Positions 1-6,926 of a stretch of DNA of 11,471 nucleotides are shown piece by piece. Within the stretch, counting starts at the first letter, position 1. Each line of letters opens with the position of its first letter. Position numbers and translations under genes: made by a program. Under the pieces are notes generated by a model. The model ran no database searches. It was not told the origin of the DNA and was given only the letters and a program-made list of their open reading frames with translations. Source of the stretch: Nanobdellota archaeon (GTDB lineage Archaea > Nanobdellota > Nanobdellia > Pacearchaeales > GW2011-AR1); assembly GCA_023397215.1 (NCBI GenBank), contig JAEWUG010000040.1:1-11471 (forward strand). Direction: 5' to 3'.

Positions 1-639
1 AACAACAGCGAGCATAGCACCATTTGCTCTAGCTAAATGCATTGGAGCTCTTTGAAGTAATGTATAAATTGATTCAGGTGTTGATTTTATTTTACCTTCT
101 TTTAATAAAATTCTCAAAGGATTAAAATAACCACCAAAATCAATTAAAGCTTCACCATATCTTAATACATTTAAAACAACAGGATCTCCTTTAATTAAAT
201 CATTCCACCAAGTAGATAATCTAACTGTATTAATATGTAAAGGTCTCTCATACTTATTTTGACTAAGTAATATTGACAATCTCTTTCTATACCAAGAAAT
301 AAGTTCTTCATCAAATTTAATTGAAACATCATCTAACAAAATAATTATATCAATATCTGACTTATCACTTAAATCCATTTTAACAGAAGAACCAAAAAGA
401 ACAATGGATTTAATCATATTATCAAATTCTTTGTAAACTTTTGTTGCAAAATCCATTGCAATATCTCTTTCATGTGCTATTAGTAATGTTTGGTTTACAA
501 TAGGTTTTGTAAGAGATAAATTAGCATTAGACTTTGTTTCTTTTTTTCGATTAGATTTATTATTAGAACTCTTTGCTATTTTAGAATTATTTTTTGTTAC
601 CTTCCTTTTATTACTAGAAGTTTTAGTCTTTTTCACCAT
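1..639 (-). CDS. Nucleotidyltransferase-fold protein, 3' end cut by window edge
   Basis: The reading frame is open from ATG at 639 to the first base of the window (213 residues, no stop), so the C-terminus is missing. Residues 1-45 are a Lys/Ser/Asn-rich, probably disordered basic tail. A Pol beta-type nucleotidyltransferase core follows: LFGSS at 81-85, then D95-I-D97, matching the hG[GS]...DxD pattern that binds metal and nucleotide. The rest (about 130-213) is helical and could be the small partner domain seen in stand-alone DPANN nucleotidyltransferases. The substrate cannot be told; candidates are a HEPN/MNT-like modifier or a small-molecule nucleotidyltransferase. It is divergent from thrS, with 89 bp between the start codons. 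Family-level call secure, function unknown. Confidence 0.8.
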   Translation of the reverse strand, partial: MVKKTKTSSNKRKVTKNNSKIAKSSNNKSNRKKETKSNANLSLTKPIVNQTLLIAHERDIAMDFATKVYKEFDNMIKSIVLFGSSVKMDLSDKSDIDIIILLDDVSIKFDEELISWYRKRLSILLSQNKYERPLHINTVRLSTWWNDLIKGDPVVLNVLRYGEALIDFGGYFNPLRILLKEGKIKSTPESIYTLLQRAPMHLARANGAMLAVV

Positions 640-666
640 CTTTTCATTAATAAATAGTAGTTCTAT

Positions 667-674
667 TTTATAAA
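667..674 (-). promoter_or_regulatory. TATA box for the nucleotidyltransferase gene
   Basis: TTTATAAA is a palindromic archaeal TATA box whose centre lies about 31 bp upstream of the ATG at 639. A start site about 25 bp downstream would give a leader of only a few bases. The same octamer precedes three other genes in this window at similar distances. Confidence 0.6.
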
Positions 675-699
675 TCTTCTGATTAAAAACAAAACAAAA

Positions 700-707
700 T
701 TTAAAAA
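700..707 (+). promoter_or_regulatory. Probable TATA box for thrS
   Basis: TTTAAAAA is centred about 25 bp upstream of the thrS ATG at 729. That spacing would place transcription start on or next to the start codon, giving a leaderless mRNA. No Shine-Dalgarno sequence precedes thrS, which fits. The motif is weak in such AT-rich DNA; its spacing is the main support. Confidence 0.45.
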
Positions 708-728
708 CACAAAACAACTTACATTTTT

Positions 729-2432
729 ATGAAAACATTAAATCTTCATTGTGATTATATAAAATTTAAAGCATTAAAAAAGGCTTTAAAACAAATAGAA
801 GAAATTTCCCCAAATCAGGAATTAGTTGGAGAATCAAAAGAATGTCTAGTGGTATTAACAGCAATAGAAAAAAATGATAATACAAAAGAATCAATTGAAT
901 TATTAATTAAAGATATAGAAAATATATTAAGTCAACTTCAAACAAAAAACATAGTATTATATCCTTATGCACACTTATCTAAAAATTTAGGTAATCCACA
1001 AATAGCAATAGAAATATTAGAAAAAACATATTCAATCTTAAAAGAAAAGTACAATGTAATAAAAGCACCTTTTGGTTATTATAAACAATTTGAATTAAAA
1101 GTTAAAGGTCATCCCTTAAGTGAACTATCTAGAGAGATTAATATTAATGAAGAAAAACAAGAAGAGATTAGTGAAAAATTACGAGAACAATTTTTAAAAG
1201 ATATTTCAAAGTCAAAGTTAGATACTTCTAAATTAAAAGAAAATGATCATAGAATCATTGGAAAAAAAATGGACCTTTGGAGTTTTAATCCTGTTGCTCC
1301 AGGAATGGTTTTTTGGCACAATAAAGGACTTAAAATAAAAAATAATTTAATAAAACTCTGGAGAGAATTACATAGAGAAGCAGATTATCAAGAAATTTCA
1401 ACACCTCAAGTTATGGATAGAAAACTTTGGGAAATTTCAGGTCATTGGTCAAAATATGGAGAAAATAATTTTAAAACAAATTATGAAGGAAGAGACTTTA
1501 TTGTTAAACCAATGAATTGTCCTGGTGGTATGTTAGTTTACAAAACTTCACCAAAGTCATACAAGGATTTACCATTAAGAGTAGGAGAAATTGGAACAGT
1601 TCATAGAGTAGAATTATCAGGAGTATTAGCTGGATTATTTAGAGTAATACAATTTAATCAAGACGATGCACATATATTCTGTACAGAAGAACAATTAGAA
1701 AAAGAAGTGAAAGCAATAATTGAATTAATTAATAAAACATTTTCTTATTTTAAATTAGAATTTGATCATGTAGAACTTTCAACTCGTCCTGAAAAAAGAA
1801 TTGGTAATGATAAAATTTGGGATTTATCAGAGAAAGCATTAGAAAATATTTTAATAAAAACAAAAATGAAATATACAATAAACAAAGGAGACGGAGCATT
1901 TTACGGACCTAAAATTGATTTTCACTTAAAAGATTCTCTTAATAGAACTTGGCAATGTTCAACAATTCAATTAGACATGGCTCTTCCAGAAAGATTTGAT
2001 TTAACATATACTGATGAAAAAGGTAATGAAAAAAGGCCAATTATGTTACACAGAGTAATTTATGGAAGTATTGAAAGATTTATTGGTATAATCACAGAAC
2101 ACTTAAATGGAAAATACCCTTTATGGCTTTCTCCAAATCAAATAAAGATCTTAACATTAAATGATAATACAAAAAAATATGCACAAGAAATTTATCAAAA
2201 ATTGTTTAATGAAGGATTTGAAGTTGAATTAGATGAAAGAAATGAAACTATGAATAAAAAAGTAAGAGATGCACAAATTCAAAGATATAATTATATATTA
2301 ACAATAGGTGAAAAAGAATTAAAAGAAAATAAAATAGCAATTAAAAGAAGAGATGAAAAAGAGATACAAACAATTTCTCTTGAAGAATTTATAAGAATTA
2401 TTAAAGAAGAAATAAAACAAAGAAAGAATTAA
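729..2432 (+). CDS. thrS: Threonyl-tRNA synthetase, archaeal type
   Basis: Charges tRNA-Thr with threonine in the cytoplasm. Residues 1-140 are the archaeal N-terminal editing domain (D-aminoacyl-tRNA deacylase-like fold) that removes mischarged serine; visible marks are YPYAHLS at 78-84 and APFGYYKQF at 113-121. The class II catalytic core follows: DHRIIGKKMDLWSF near 173-186, motif 1 around 224-245, motif 2 with GTVHRVELSG (289-298) and QDDAHIFC (311-318), and motif 3 with GSIERFIG (446-453). The zinc ligands expected in ThrRS are C264, H315 and H441. The last 100 residues are the anticodon-binding domain. At 567 residues it is somewhat shorter than well-known archaeal ThrRS. The editing domain, absent from bacterial ThrRS, is the best single sign that the source is archaeal. 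Confidence 0.97.
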   Translation: MKTLNLHCDYIKFKALKKALKQIEEISPNQELVGESKECLVVLTAIEKNDNTKESIELLIKDIENILSQLQTKNIVLYPYAHLSKNLGNPQIAIEILEKTYSILKEKYNVIKAPFGYYKQFELKVKGHPLSELSREININEEKQEEISEKLREQFLKDISKSKLDTSKLKENDHRIIGKKMDLWSFNPVAPGMVFWHNKGLKIKNNLIKLWRELHREADYQEISTPQVMDRKLWEISGHWSKYGENNFKTNYEGRDFIVKPMNCPGGMLVYKTSPKSYKDLPLRVGEIGTVHRVELSGVLAGLFRVIQFNQDDAHIFCTEEQLEKEVKAIIELINKTFSYFKLEFDHVELSTRPEKRIGNDKIWDLSEKALENILIKTKMKYTINKGDGAFYGPKIDFHLKDSLNRTWQCSTIQLDMALPERFDLTYTDEKGNEKRPIMLHRVIYGSIERFIGIITEHLNGKYPLWLSPNQIKILTLNDNTKKYAQEIYQKLFNEGFEVELDERNETMNKKVRDAQIQRYNYILTIGEKELKENKIAIKRRDEKEIQTISLEEFIRIIKEEIKQRKN

Positions 2433-2456
2433 ATACTTTAATTTTATTAAAATATT

Positions 2457-2714
2457 ATGAGGTGGAGTAAATTTATACTTTTAATTATTGCAGTTATAAC
2501 ATTAGCAATAGGAATCACTTTGTTAACAATGTTATTTCAAATCCCTCAAGAGAATATACAAGAAGAAAATCAAAGTTTTTTAGATAAATCTTCAGAAATA
2601 ATGAATAATGCTGAAAAGTTACAAGATTTAAAAGAAAGATTTAAGAAAGGAAGTTATATTCTAACAACAGTAGCTTTAATTGAGTTAATAATAGTATTAA
2701 GATTATTTAATTAA
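2457..2714 (+). CDS. Small two-helix membrane protein, unknown
   Basis: An 85-residue protein I do not recognise. It has two hydrophobic helices, about residues 5-27 and 67-84, joined by a charged, Glu/Asn/Lys-rich helical loop (about 30-63) that could form a short coiled coil. The second helix runs almost to the C-terminus. It begins 24 bp after the thrS stop on the same strand, without a Shine-Dalgarno sequence, so it may be cotranscribed with thrS. An AT-rich stretch (about 2431-2446) could also hold its own weak TATA element. Its stop is only 2 bp from the stop of the convergent gene. The clean ORF and typical membrane pattern support it as real. Confidence 0.65.
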   Translation: MRWSKFILLIIAVITLAIGITLLTMLFQIPQENIQEENQSFLDKSSEIMNNAEKLQDLKERFKKGSYILTTVALIELIIVLRLFN

Positions 2715-2716
2715 AA

Positions 2717-3166
2717 TTATCTAATTACCCATGTCTGGATAATAATAAAAGAGATTGCTACAAGACTTAACAAACCTTTAACAGCTAAAAAAGCAGGATT
2801 AATTATATTAAAAAAAGGCAAAGTAAAAATACCTGCAATAAAAGCAATACTTCCCAATATAAAAGTTGTAATTGCAGTAAATGTTCTATCATTCATTGTA
2901 TCTTTAATTCTTTTAAATAATCTTCTAGGATGTGACTCAAAAATAAAACCAATTGATAAAATAATAAACCACATAGACTCAACATATTTTTCGATAGAAT
3001 AGTTAAAAAAACTATCACTAACAATAGAACTAAAACCTAAAATAGAAATAATTGAGAGAACAATAACAAAAGGACGAGAAACTCTATTTTCCTTACAAAC
3101 ATTTTTACATAAAAGTTCTAATTCTTGTTTTTTATTATTTACTTTAACCTCTTTTTTTCTAACCAT
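2717..3166 (-). CDS. Four-helix membrane protein, unknown
   Basis: A 149-residue integral membrane protein with no recognisable family. After a basic N-terminus (residues 1-30, cysteines at 20 and 24) come hydrophobic segments at about 32-50, 63-77, 95-117 and 124-147. A positively charged loop (HPRRLFKRIK, 79-88) lies between helices 2 and 3. The frame is open upstream to a TTG at 3184, but I choose the ATG at 3166 because a strong TATA box (3187-3194) is centred 24 bp before it. A start at 3184 would fall upstream of the predicted transcription start. It is convergent with the preceding two-helix protein gene. The function cannot be inferred. Confidence 0.7.
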   Translation of the reverse strand: MVRKKEVKVNNKKQELELLCKNVCKENRVSRPFVIVLSIISILGFSSIVSDSFFNYSIEKYVESMWFIILSIGFIFESHPRRLFKRIKDTMNDRTFTAITTFILGSIAFIAGIFTLPFFNIINPAFLAVKGLLSLVAISFIIIQTWVIR

Positions 3167-3186
3167 AAAATTAAATAGAAACAAGA

Positions 3187-3194
3187 TTTATAAA
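3187..3194 (-). promoter_or_regulatory. TATA box for the four-helix membrane protein gene
   Basis: TTTATAAA, palindromic, is centred about 24 bp upstream of the ATG at 3166. It predicts a leaderless transcript and decides the start of that gene. It sits in the short gap after the nrdG stop at 3207. Confidence 0.65.
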
Positions 3195-3206
3195 CTTTTA
3201 TTAAAA

Positions 3207-3905
3207 TTAAACACGAATATCAACATGTTCAAAAAAAGGTAAAGCAACTTCCTTCATCAATTCTAAATCATTTATTTTTGTATCAAAAAAAGAAGAATAT
3301 TTTTTATCAATAAAAACACCATCATGTTTAAATCCTTGTAAAAAATAATTTTTAGGTTTTTTATTAATAAGAGAAAATAACCATTTACTTATTTCTTTTA
3401 TATCATTAATATTATGTAAATCTGAAACAATGGTTGTTCTAAATTCATAATTTTCTAAAGAAGAAATAATTTTAATTGATTCCTCAATTTTATTTAGATT
3501 TACATTAACCTCACAAGTCAAATTATATTTTTCTTTAGAATTCTTAATATCCATTGCAACATAATCAATTAAACCATCCAAAATAAATTCATTTAATTTT
3601 TCAGGAAATGAACCATTTGTATCAATTTTTATTAAATAACCCATATTCTTTATCTTCTTAACAAAATCTTTTTCTAATGTCAATAAAGGCTCTCCCCCAG
3701 TAATACAAACACCTTCTAATTTATCTTTTCTTTTAGATAAAAAATTCAGAATATATTCTTCTGAAAAAAAGTCAAGTTTATCAAATACTAAATCAGCATT
3801 ATAACAAAAACCACAACGAAAATTACAATTACTTAAAAAAATAGTACAAGCTATTTTTCCTGGAAAATCTATTAATGTTGTTTTCTGTAATCCGCAAATT
3901 TTCAT
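3207..3905 (-). CDS. nrdG: Anaerobic ribonucleotide reductase activating enzyme, radical SAM (NrdG2 type)
   Basis: Reductively cleaves S-adenosylmethionine to place the glycyl radical on class III ribonucleotide reductase. The radical SAM cluster motif is CNFRCGFC, with C27, C31 and C34 in CxxxCxxC spacing. ITGGEPLL at 68-75 is the SAM-binding GGE motif. The N-terminal GLQKTTLIDFPGK (5-17) is typical of the archaeal/bacterial NrdG2 group (TIGR02495-like), and 232 residues suits that group better than the shorter E. coli NrdG of about 154. It is the last gene of the nrdR-nrdD operon and starts 9 bp after the stop of the 71-codon unknown. No Shine-Dalgarno sequence is visible. Its substrate glycine lies in the 40-residue ORF at 4141-4263, not in the long nrdD ORF. 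Confidence 0.93.
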   Translation of the reverse strand: MKICGLQKTTLIDFPGKIACTIFLSNCNFRCGFCYNADLVFDKLDFFSEEYILNFLSKRKDKLEGVCITGGEPLLTLEKDFVKKIKNMGYLIKIDTNGSFPEKLNEFILDGLIDYVAMDIKNSKEKYNLTCEVNVNLNKIEESIKIISSLENYEFRTTIVSDLHNINDIKEISKWLFSLINKKPKNYFLQGFKHDGVFIDKKYSSFFDTKINDLELMKEVALPFFEHVDIRV

Positions 3906-3914
3906 CTTATTTTT

Positions 3915-4130
3915 TTAATTAAAATCAAAATAATATTGTTGTTCTAATAATAAAGGATAAACTTCACTAAAATCTAATTTTGCTTTATATACATTTCCTA
4001 TTAATGTTTCATATTCAACATAAGATTTATCCTCTTTTTTAGTTTTAGATAAAACAATTGAATCTGTTAAAATTAATTCTAATTCATTAAAACCTTTATC
4101 TAACTCTTTTAATACACTTCTATTTTCCAT
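3915..4130 (-). CDS. Small acidic protein in the nrd operon, unknown
   Basis: A 71-residue protein I do not recognise, placed between the glycyl-radical ORF and nrdG. It is soluble, with an amphipathic N-terminal helix (about 3-20), a Lys-rich central stretch (28-36) and an aromatic C-terminus (EQQYYFDFN). It has no cysteines or histidines, so it is unlikely to be a redox or metal protein. The chosen ATG at 4130 follows the preceding stop by 10 bp; a GTG two codons upstream (4136) is also possible. Gaps of 9 and 10 bp tie it tightly to the reductase genes. A structural or assembly role for the split reductase is conceivable but has no direct support. Confidence 0.6.
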   Translation of the reverse strand: MENRSVLKELDKGFNELELILTDSIVLSKTKKEDKSYVEYETLIGNVYKAKLDFSEVYPLLLEQQYYFDFN

Positions 4131-4140
4131 TTTCACTAAA

Positions 4141-4263
4141 TTAATTTTTAAAAAGTTGTCTATCCTTAAACTCTTCTAACTTTCCATCATTCCAACGTGA
4201 AGTAGGTCTTAAATATCCACAAACTCGGCTCCAAACTTCACATTTTGTTCTATTCTCTACCAT
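4141..4263 (-). CDS. Detached glycyl-radical segment of class III ribonucleotide reductase
   Basis: This 40-residue ORF is the missing C-terminus of NrdD. Residues 8-39 (CEVWSRVCGY, then LRPTSRWNDGK, then EFKDRQLF) match the NrdD glycyl-radical segment, whose pattern is RVxGYLxP...WNxGKxxEFxxR. The radical glycine should be G16 in RVCGY. The long nrdD ORF stops 5 bp upstream, in a frame one base away, and lacks this segment. Either the reductase is made of two polypeptides, with this piece docking non-covalently as YfiD does with pyruvate formate-lyase, or a one-base indel broke one gene. The grd frame is open upstream only to 4287, so fusion would need a -1 slip within about six codons. An AAAGGAGGTT motif lies just upstream. 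The homology is clear; independent translation is inference. Confidence 0.85.
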   Translation of the reverse strand: MVENRTKCEVWSRVCGYLRPTSRWNDGKLEEFKDRQLFKN

Positions 4264-4268
4264 CTTTT

Positions 4269-6383
4269 TTAATAAAGAACCTCCTTTTTATTTTCTTTAA
4301 AATTTGTTAAAATTTCTTCATCTATTAATTTATCATCTTCTAAAAACAAATCATCTTTATTCTTCACCTCTTGTTCAGATAAACGAATTTCTTCGTCACA
4401 TTTTGGACAATATTCATGTTCACCATATAAATAACCATGAATTGGACAAATAGAGAATGTAGGTGTAATTGTAAAATAAGGCAGATGGTATCTTTCAGAT
4501 ATTTTTTTTATTAAGTTTTTAACACCATCTTTATCCATTCTTTCCCCAACAAAAGTGTGAAAAACAGTTCCACCTGTGTACTTACATTGTAAATCATCTT
4601 GTAAGTCTAATGCATCAAATAAATCATCAGTATAATCAACAGGTAATTGAGTAGAATTAGTATAATAAGGTTTAGCATTTTTCTGTTTATAAGCTTCCTC
4701 ATTAGCACAAACAATTTTACCAAACTTTTGTTTGTCAATTCTAGCAAACCTATAAGTTGTTCCTTCTCCAGGAGTTGCTTCTAAATTATAAATATTTCCT
4801 GTTTCTTCTTGATATTCTTCTAATTTACTTCTCATAAAGTCCAAAACTCTTAAAGAAAATAATCTCCCCTTTTCTGTTGTAATATCTTCCCCAGGCATAA
4901 AATTTTTAATTGACTCATTCATCCCTAAAAGACCAATTGTAGAAAAGTGATTCTTCCAAAATTGATTAAATCTTTGATTAACTTGTCTTAAATAAAATTT
5001 AGAATAAGGGTATAAACCCATTTGAGTAAATTTCTCAATAGTATTTCTCTTTATTTCTAAAGATTCTTTTGCAAGTTCCATTAAACGATTTAATCTAAAA
5101 AAGTAATCATTTTCATCAATTGCAATATAACCCAAACGAGGCATATTTATTGTTACAACACCAATAGAACCTGTTTGAGGATTTGCACCAAATAGCCCAC
5201 CTCCTCTCTTTCTTAATTCCTTTTGATCTAATCTTAATCTACAACACATACTCCGAGCATCTTCAGGTTTCATATCAGAATTAACAAAATTAGAAAAATA
5301 AGGTATACCATATTTTGCAGTCATTTCCCAAATTAAATTATATTCTTCATTATCCCAATCAAAATCCTTAGTAATATTATAAGTAGGTATAGGAAATGTA
5401 AAAACACGTCCTGATGCATCTCCTTCAAGCATACATTCTGCAAAAGCTCTATTTATCCAAGACATTTCTTTTTCAAAATCTTTATATTTTTCATTTTGAA
5501 TTTGACCCCCAATAACAACATATTCTTCTTTCATATATTCTGGAACAAATAAATCCATAGTAATATTTGTAAAAGGAGTTTGAAAACCTACTCTTGTAGG
5601 TACTGCTAAATTAAAAATAAATTCTTGCATACATTGTTTTACTTGTTTATAATTTAAATTATCATATCTTACAAAAGGGGCAAGTAAAGTATCAAAATTA
5701 CTAAATGCCTGGGCACCAGCAGTTTCTCCTTGTAATGTATAAAAAAAATTAACCATTTGCATTAAAGCAGTTCTCAAATGTTTTGCAGGTTTACTTTCTA
5801 CTTTTCCTTTTACACCTTTAAATCCAACAGTTAATAAATCTTTTAAATCCCACCCAACACAATATGCACCAAGAGTACCTAAATCATGAATGTGTAAATC
5901 CCCAGATTCGTGAACTTTTCTAATTGCTTCGGGATAAATTCTCCTCATCCAATAATTTGTAATTATCTTTGTAGAAATGTAATTATTTAATCCCTGAAGT
6001 GAATAATCCATATTAGAATTTTCTTTTACCATCCAGTCATTTAAACCAATATAATCTTCTACAGCTTCAATAGTATCAAATAAACCTTTAATGTCTCTTA
6101 ATTCTTCTCTACTTTTCCTATACAAAATATAGGCCTTAGCAACTTGATCATGGCCTTCTTTAATCAATGTAGATTCAACCATATCTTGAATATCTTCAAC
6201 ACTTGGAATTAAGTTATCTACAAATTTCTCATTTAATTTTTTCACAACTAATTTAGCTAAGGAATCAGACTTATCTTTATCTTTTCCACCTACAGCCTTT
6301 ACAGCTTTCCAAATTGCATAATTAATTTTATTCTCATCAAAAACAACTACATCCCCATCTCGTTTACGTATTTTTGTTATCAT
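4269..6383 (-). CDS. nrdD: Anaerobic (class III) ribonucleoside-triphosphate reductase, catalytic body without glycyl-radical tail
   Basis: Reduces ribonucleotides to deoxyribonucleotides by radical chemistry without oxygen. An ATP-cone allosteric domain occupies residues 1-95 (KIRKRDGDVVVFDENKI at the start). The ten-stranded barrel follows, with GAYCVGWDL carrying C175 and the SMCCRL site with C380/C381. These probably supply the active-site cysteines, including the thiyl-radical one. GGGLFGANPQTGSIGVV (394-410) is a typical class III block. A zinc site near the end has C646, H649, C659 and C662. The family then normally continues into the glycyl-radical loop. Here a 40-residue acidic linker leads instead to a TAA, and no RVxGY motif is present in the 704 residues. 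That motif is in the next ORF. The ATG at 6383 follows the nrdR stop by one base. Confidence 0.95.
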   Translation of the reverse strand: MITKIRKRDGDVVVFDENKINYAIWKAVKAVGGKDKDKSDSLAKLVVKKLNEKFVDNLIPSVEDIQDMVESTLIKEGHDQVAKAYILYRKSREELRDIKGLFDTIEAVEDYIGLNDWMVKENSNMDYSLQGLNNYISTKIITNYWMRRIYPEAIRKVHESGDLHIHDLGTLGAYCVGWDLKDLLTVGFKGVKGKVESKPAKHLRTALMQMVNFFYTLQGETAGAQAFSNFDTLLAPFVRYDNLNYKQVKQCMQEFIFNLAVPTRVGFQTPFTNITMDLFVPEYMKEEYVVIGGQIQNEKYKDFEKEMSWINRAFAECMLEGDASGRVFTFPIPTYNITKDFDWDNEEYNLIWEMTAKYGIPYFSNFVNSDMKPEDARSMCCRLRLDQKELRKRGGGLFGANPQTGSIGVVTINMPRLGYIAIDENDYFFRLNRLMELAKESLEIKRNTIEKFTQMGLYPYSKFYLRQVNQRFNQFWKNHFSTIGLLGMNESIKNFMPGEDITTEKGRLFSLRVLDFMRSKLEEYQEETGNIYNLEATPGEGTTYRFARIDKQKFGKIVCANEEAYKQKNAKPYYTNSTQLPVDYTDDLFDALDLQDDLQCKYTGGTVFHTFVGERMDKDGVKNLIKKISERYHLPYFTITPTFSICPIHGYLYGEHEYCPKCDEEIRLSEQEVKNKDDLFLEDDKLIDEEILTNFKENKKEVLY
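4278..4287 (-). promoter_or_regulatory. Strong Shine-Dalgarno-like motif before the glycyl-radical ORF
   Basis: On the minus strand AAAGGAGGTT lies inside the last codons of nrdD (Lys-Glu-Val). Its GGAGG ends 16 nt before the ATG at 4263, longer than usual, and the nrdD stop TAA falls between the two. Most other starts here have no such motif and look leaderless or closely coupled. It could hold a terminating ribosome for re-initiation, or could stimulate a frameshift. Confidence 0.5.
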
Positions 6384-6384
6384 T

Positions 6385-6828
6385 TTAATTAGTTAATTTT
6401 TTTATTTCTTCTTTAAAGTCTTCTAAATCAGCAAAATCCCTATAAACTGCAGCAAACCGAATATAAGCAACCTTATCTACTTTTTTTAATTTATCCATAA
6501 CAATTTGACCTATTTTTGAACTCTTAATATCCTTATCTTTTGCTGCACGATAAATTCTAGAAACAATATCATCAACAATTTCTTCTATCTCTTTAGTAGT
6601 AAAAGGTCTTTTTTGTAAATTTTTCTCAACACTCACATAAACTCTATCTCTATCAAAAGGAACACGTCTACCATCTTTTTTTATTACACTTAAATCCAAT
6701 TCAACTCTTTCATAAGTTGTAAAACGTTTACCACATTTCAAACATTCTCTTCTTCTACGAGTCACTGCCTCATTATCTCTTTTATCTGTAACTTTCGTAT
6801 CATTTGATTGACAATAAGGACATTCCAT
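6385..6828 (-). CDS. nrdR: Transcriptional repressor NrdR
   Basis: Nucleotide-sensing repressor of ribonucleotide reductase genes. The 147-residue protein starts MECPYC with an N-terminal zinc ribbon (C3, C6, C29, C32) containing the basic RRRRECLKCGKRFTTYERVE block that contacts DNA. An ATP-cone from about residue 47 (VIKKDGRRVPFDRDRV) senses ATP/dATP. The frame is open upstream to a TTG at 6849, but the ATG at 6828 gives the canonical NrdR N-terminus and clears the operator. It is first in the operon, immediately before nrdD (1 bp gap), with two NrdR-box-like sites upstream, so autoregulation is likely. NrdR is chiefly bacterial and known from only a few archaea, so acquisition by lateral transfer is plausible. 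Its base composition does not look different from its neighbours. Confidence 0.95.
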   Translation of the reverse strand: MECPYCQSNDTKVTDKRDNEAVTRRRRECLKCGKRFTTYERVELDLSVIKKDGRRVPFDRDRVYVSVEKNLQKRPFTTKEIEEIVDDIVSRIYRAAKDKDIKSSKIGQIVMDKLKKVDKVAYIRFAAVYRDFADLEDFKEEIKKLTN

Positions 6829-6844
6829 TGTAACTTTATAGTAA

Positions 6845-6860
6845 CACAATAAGTTGTATG
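6845..6860. promoter_or_regulatory. NrdR box 1 (proximal)
   Basis: ACACAATAAGTTGTAT is an imperfect palindrome that agrees at 13 of 16 positions with the ACACAATATATTGTGT form of the bacterial NrdR box. It lies 16 bp upstream of the nrdR ATG. Its centre is 31 bp (about three helical turns) from box 2, the arrangement described for paired NrdR boxes. Confidence 0.8.
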
Positions 6861-6867
6861 TTTAAAG
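6861..6867 (-). promoter_or_regulatory. TATA-like element between the NrdR boxes
   Basis: On the minus strand CTTTAAA lies in the 15-bp spacer between the two NrdR boxes. It would start transcription near 6838 and give a leader of about 10 nt before the nrdR ATG. Bound NrdR would block TBP/TFB access directly. The element is short, and a second candidate lies at 6919-6926. Confidence 0.5.
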
Positions 6868-6875
6868 GGCTTTTA

Positions 6876-6891
6876 CTACAACATATTGTGT
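6876..6891. promoter_or_regulatory. NrdR box 2 (distal)
   Basis: CTACAACATATTGTGT agrees with the NrdR box consensus at 13 of 16 positions. Its reverse complement, ACACAATATGTTGTAG, is identical to box 1 at 14 of 16 positions. The pair therefore forms a 47-bp inverted repeat (6845-6891) centred at 6868. No other gene in the window has such a pair. Confidence 0.8.
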
Positions 6892-6918
6892 TAAGTAATA
6901 AACCTTAAAATAAAATAC

Positions 6919-6926
6919 TATATAAA
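6919..6926 (-). promoter_or_regulatory. Possible upstream TATA box for the nrd operon
   Basis: TATATAAA (minus strand TTTATATA) would start transcription near 6897, just ahead of box 2, and give a 5' leader of about 70 nt containing both NrdR boxes. It could also fire on the plus strand, but no gene follows there. Either use is unproven. Confidence 0.35.

Noticed and set aside
4264..4270. AAAAAAG heptamer as a programmed -1 frameshift site joining nrdD to the glycyl-radical ORF
   Set aside because: The heptamer lies at and after the nrdD stop codon and is not in the A|AAA|AAG phase of the nrdD frame, so a ribosome in nrdD terminates first. Any slip would have to occur earlier, on codons 4289-4272.
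4141..4290. Intein or intron as the cause of the nrdD interruption
   Set aside because: Only 5 bp separate the nrdD stop from the next ORF's start, and there is no inserted coding or structured sequence of the size either element needs.
6829..6849. Longer NrdR starting at TTG 6849
   Set aside because: NrdR proteins begin M-x-CPxC, and the ATG at 6828 gives exactly that. The extension also overlaps NrdR box 1.
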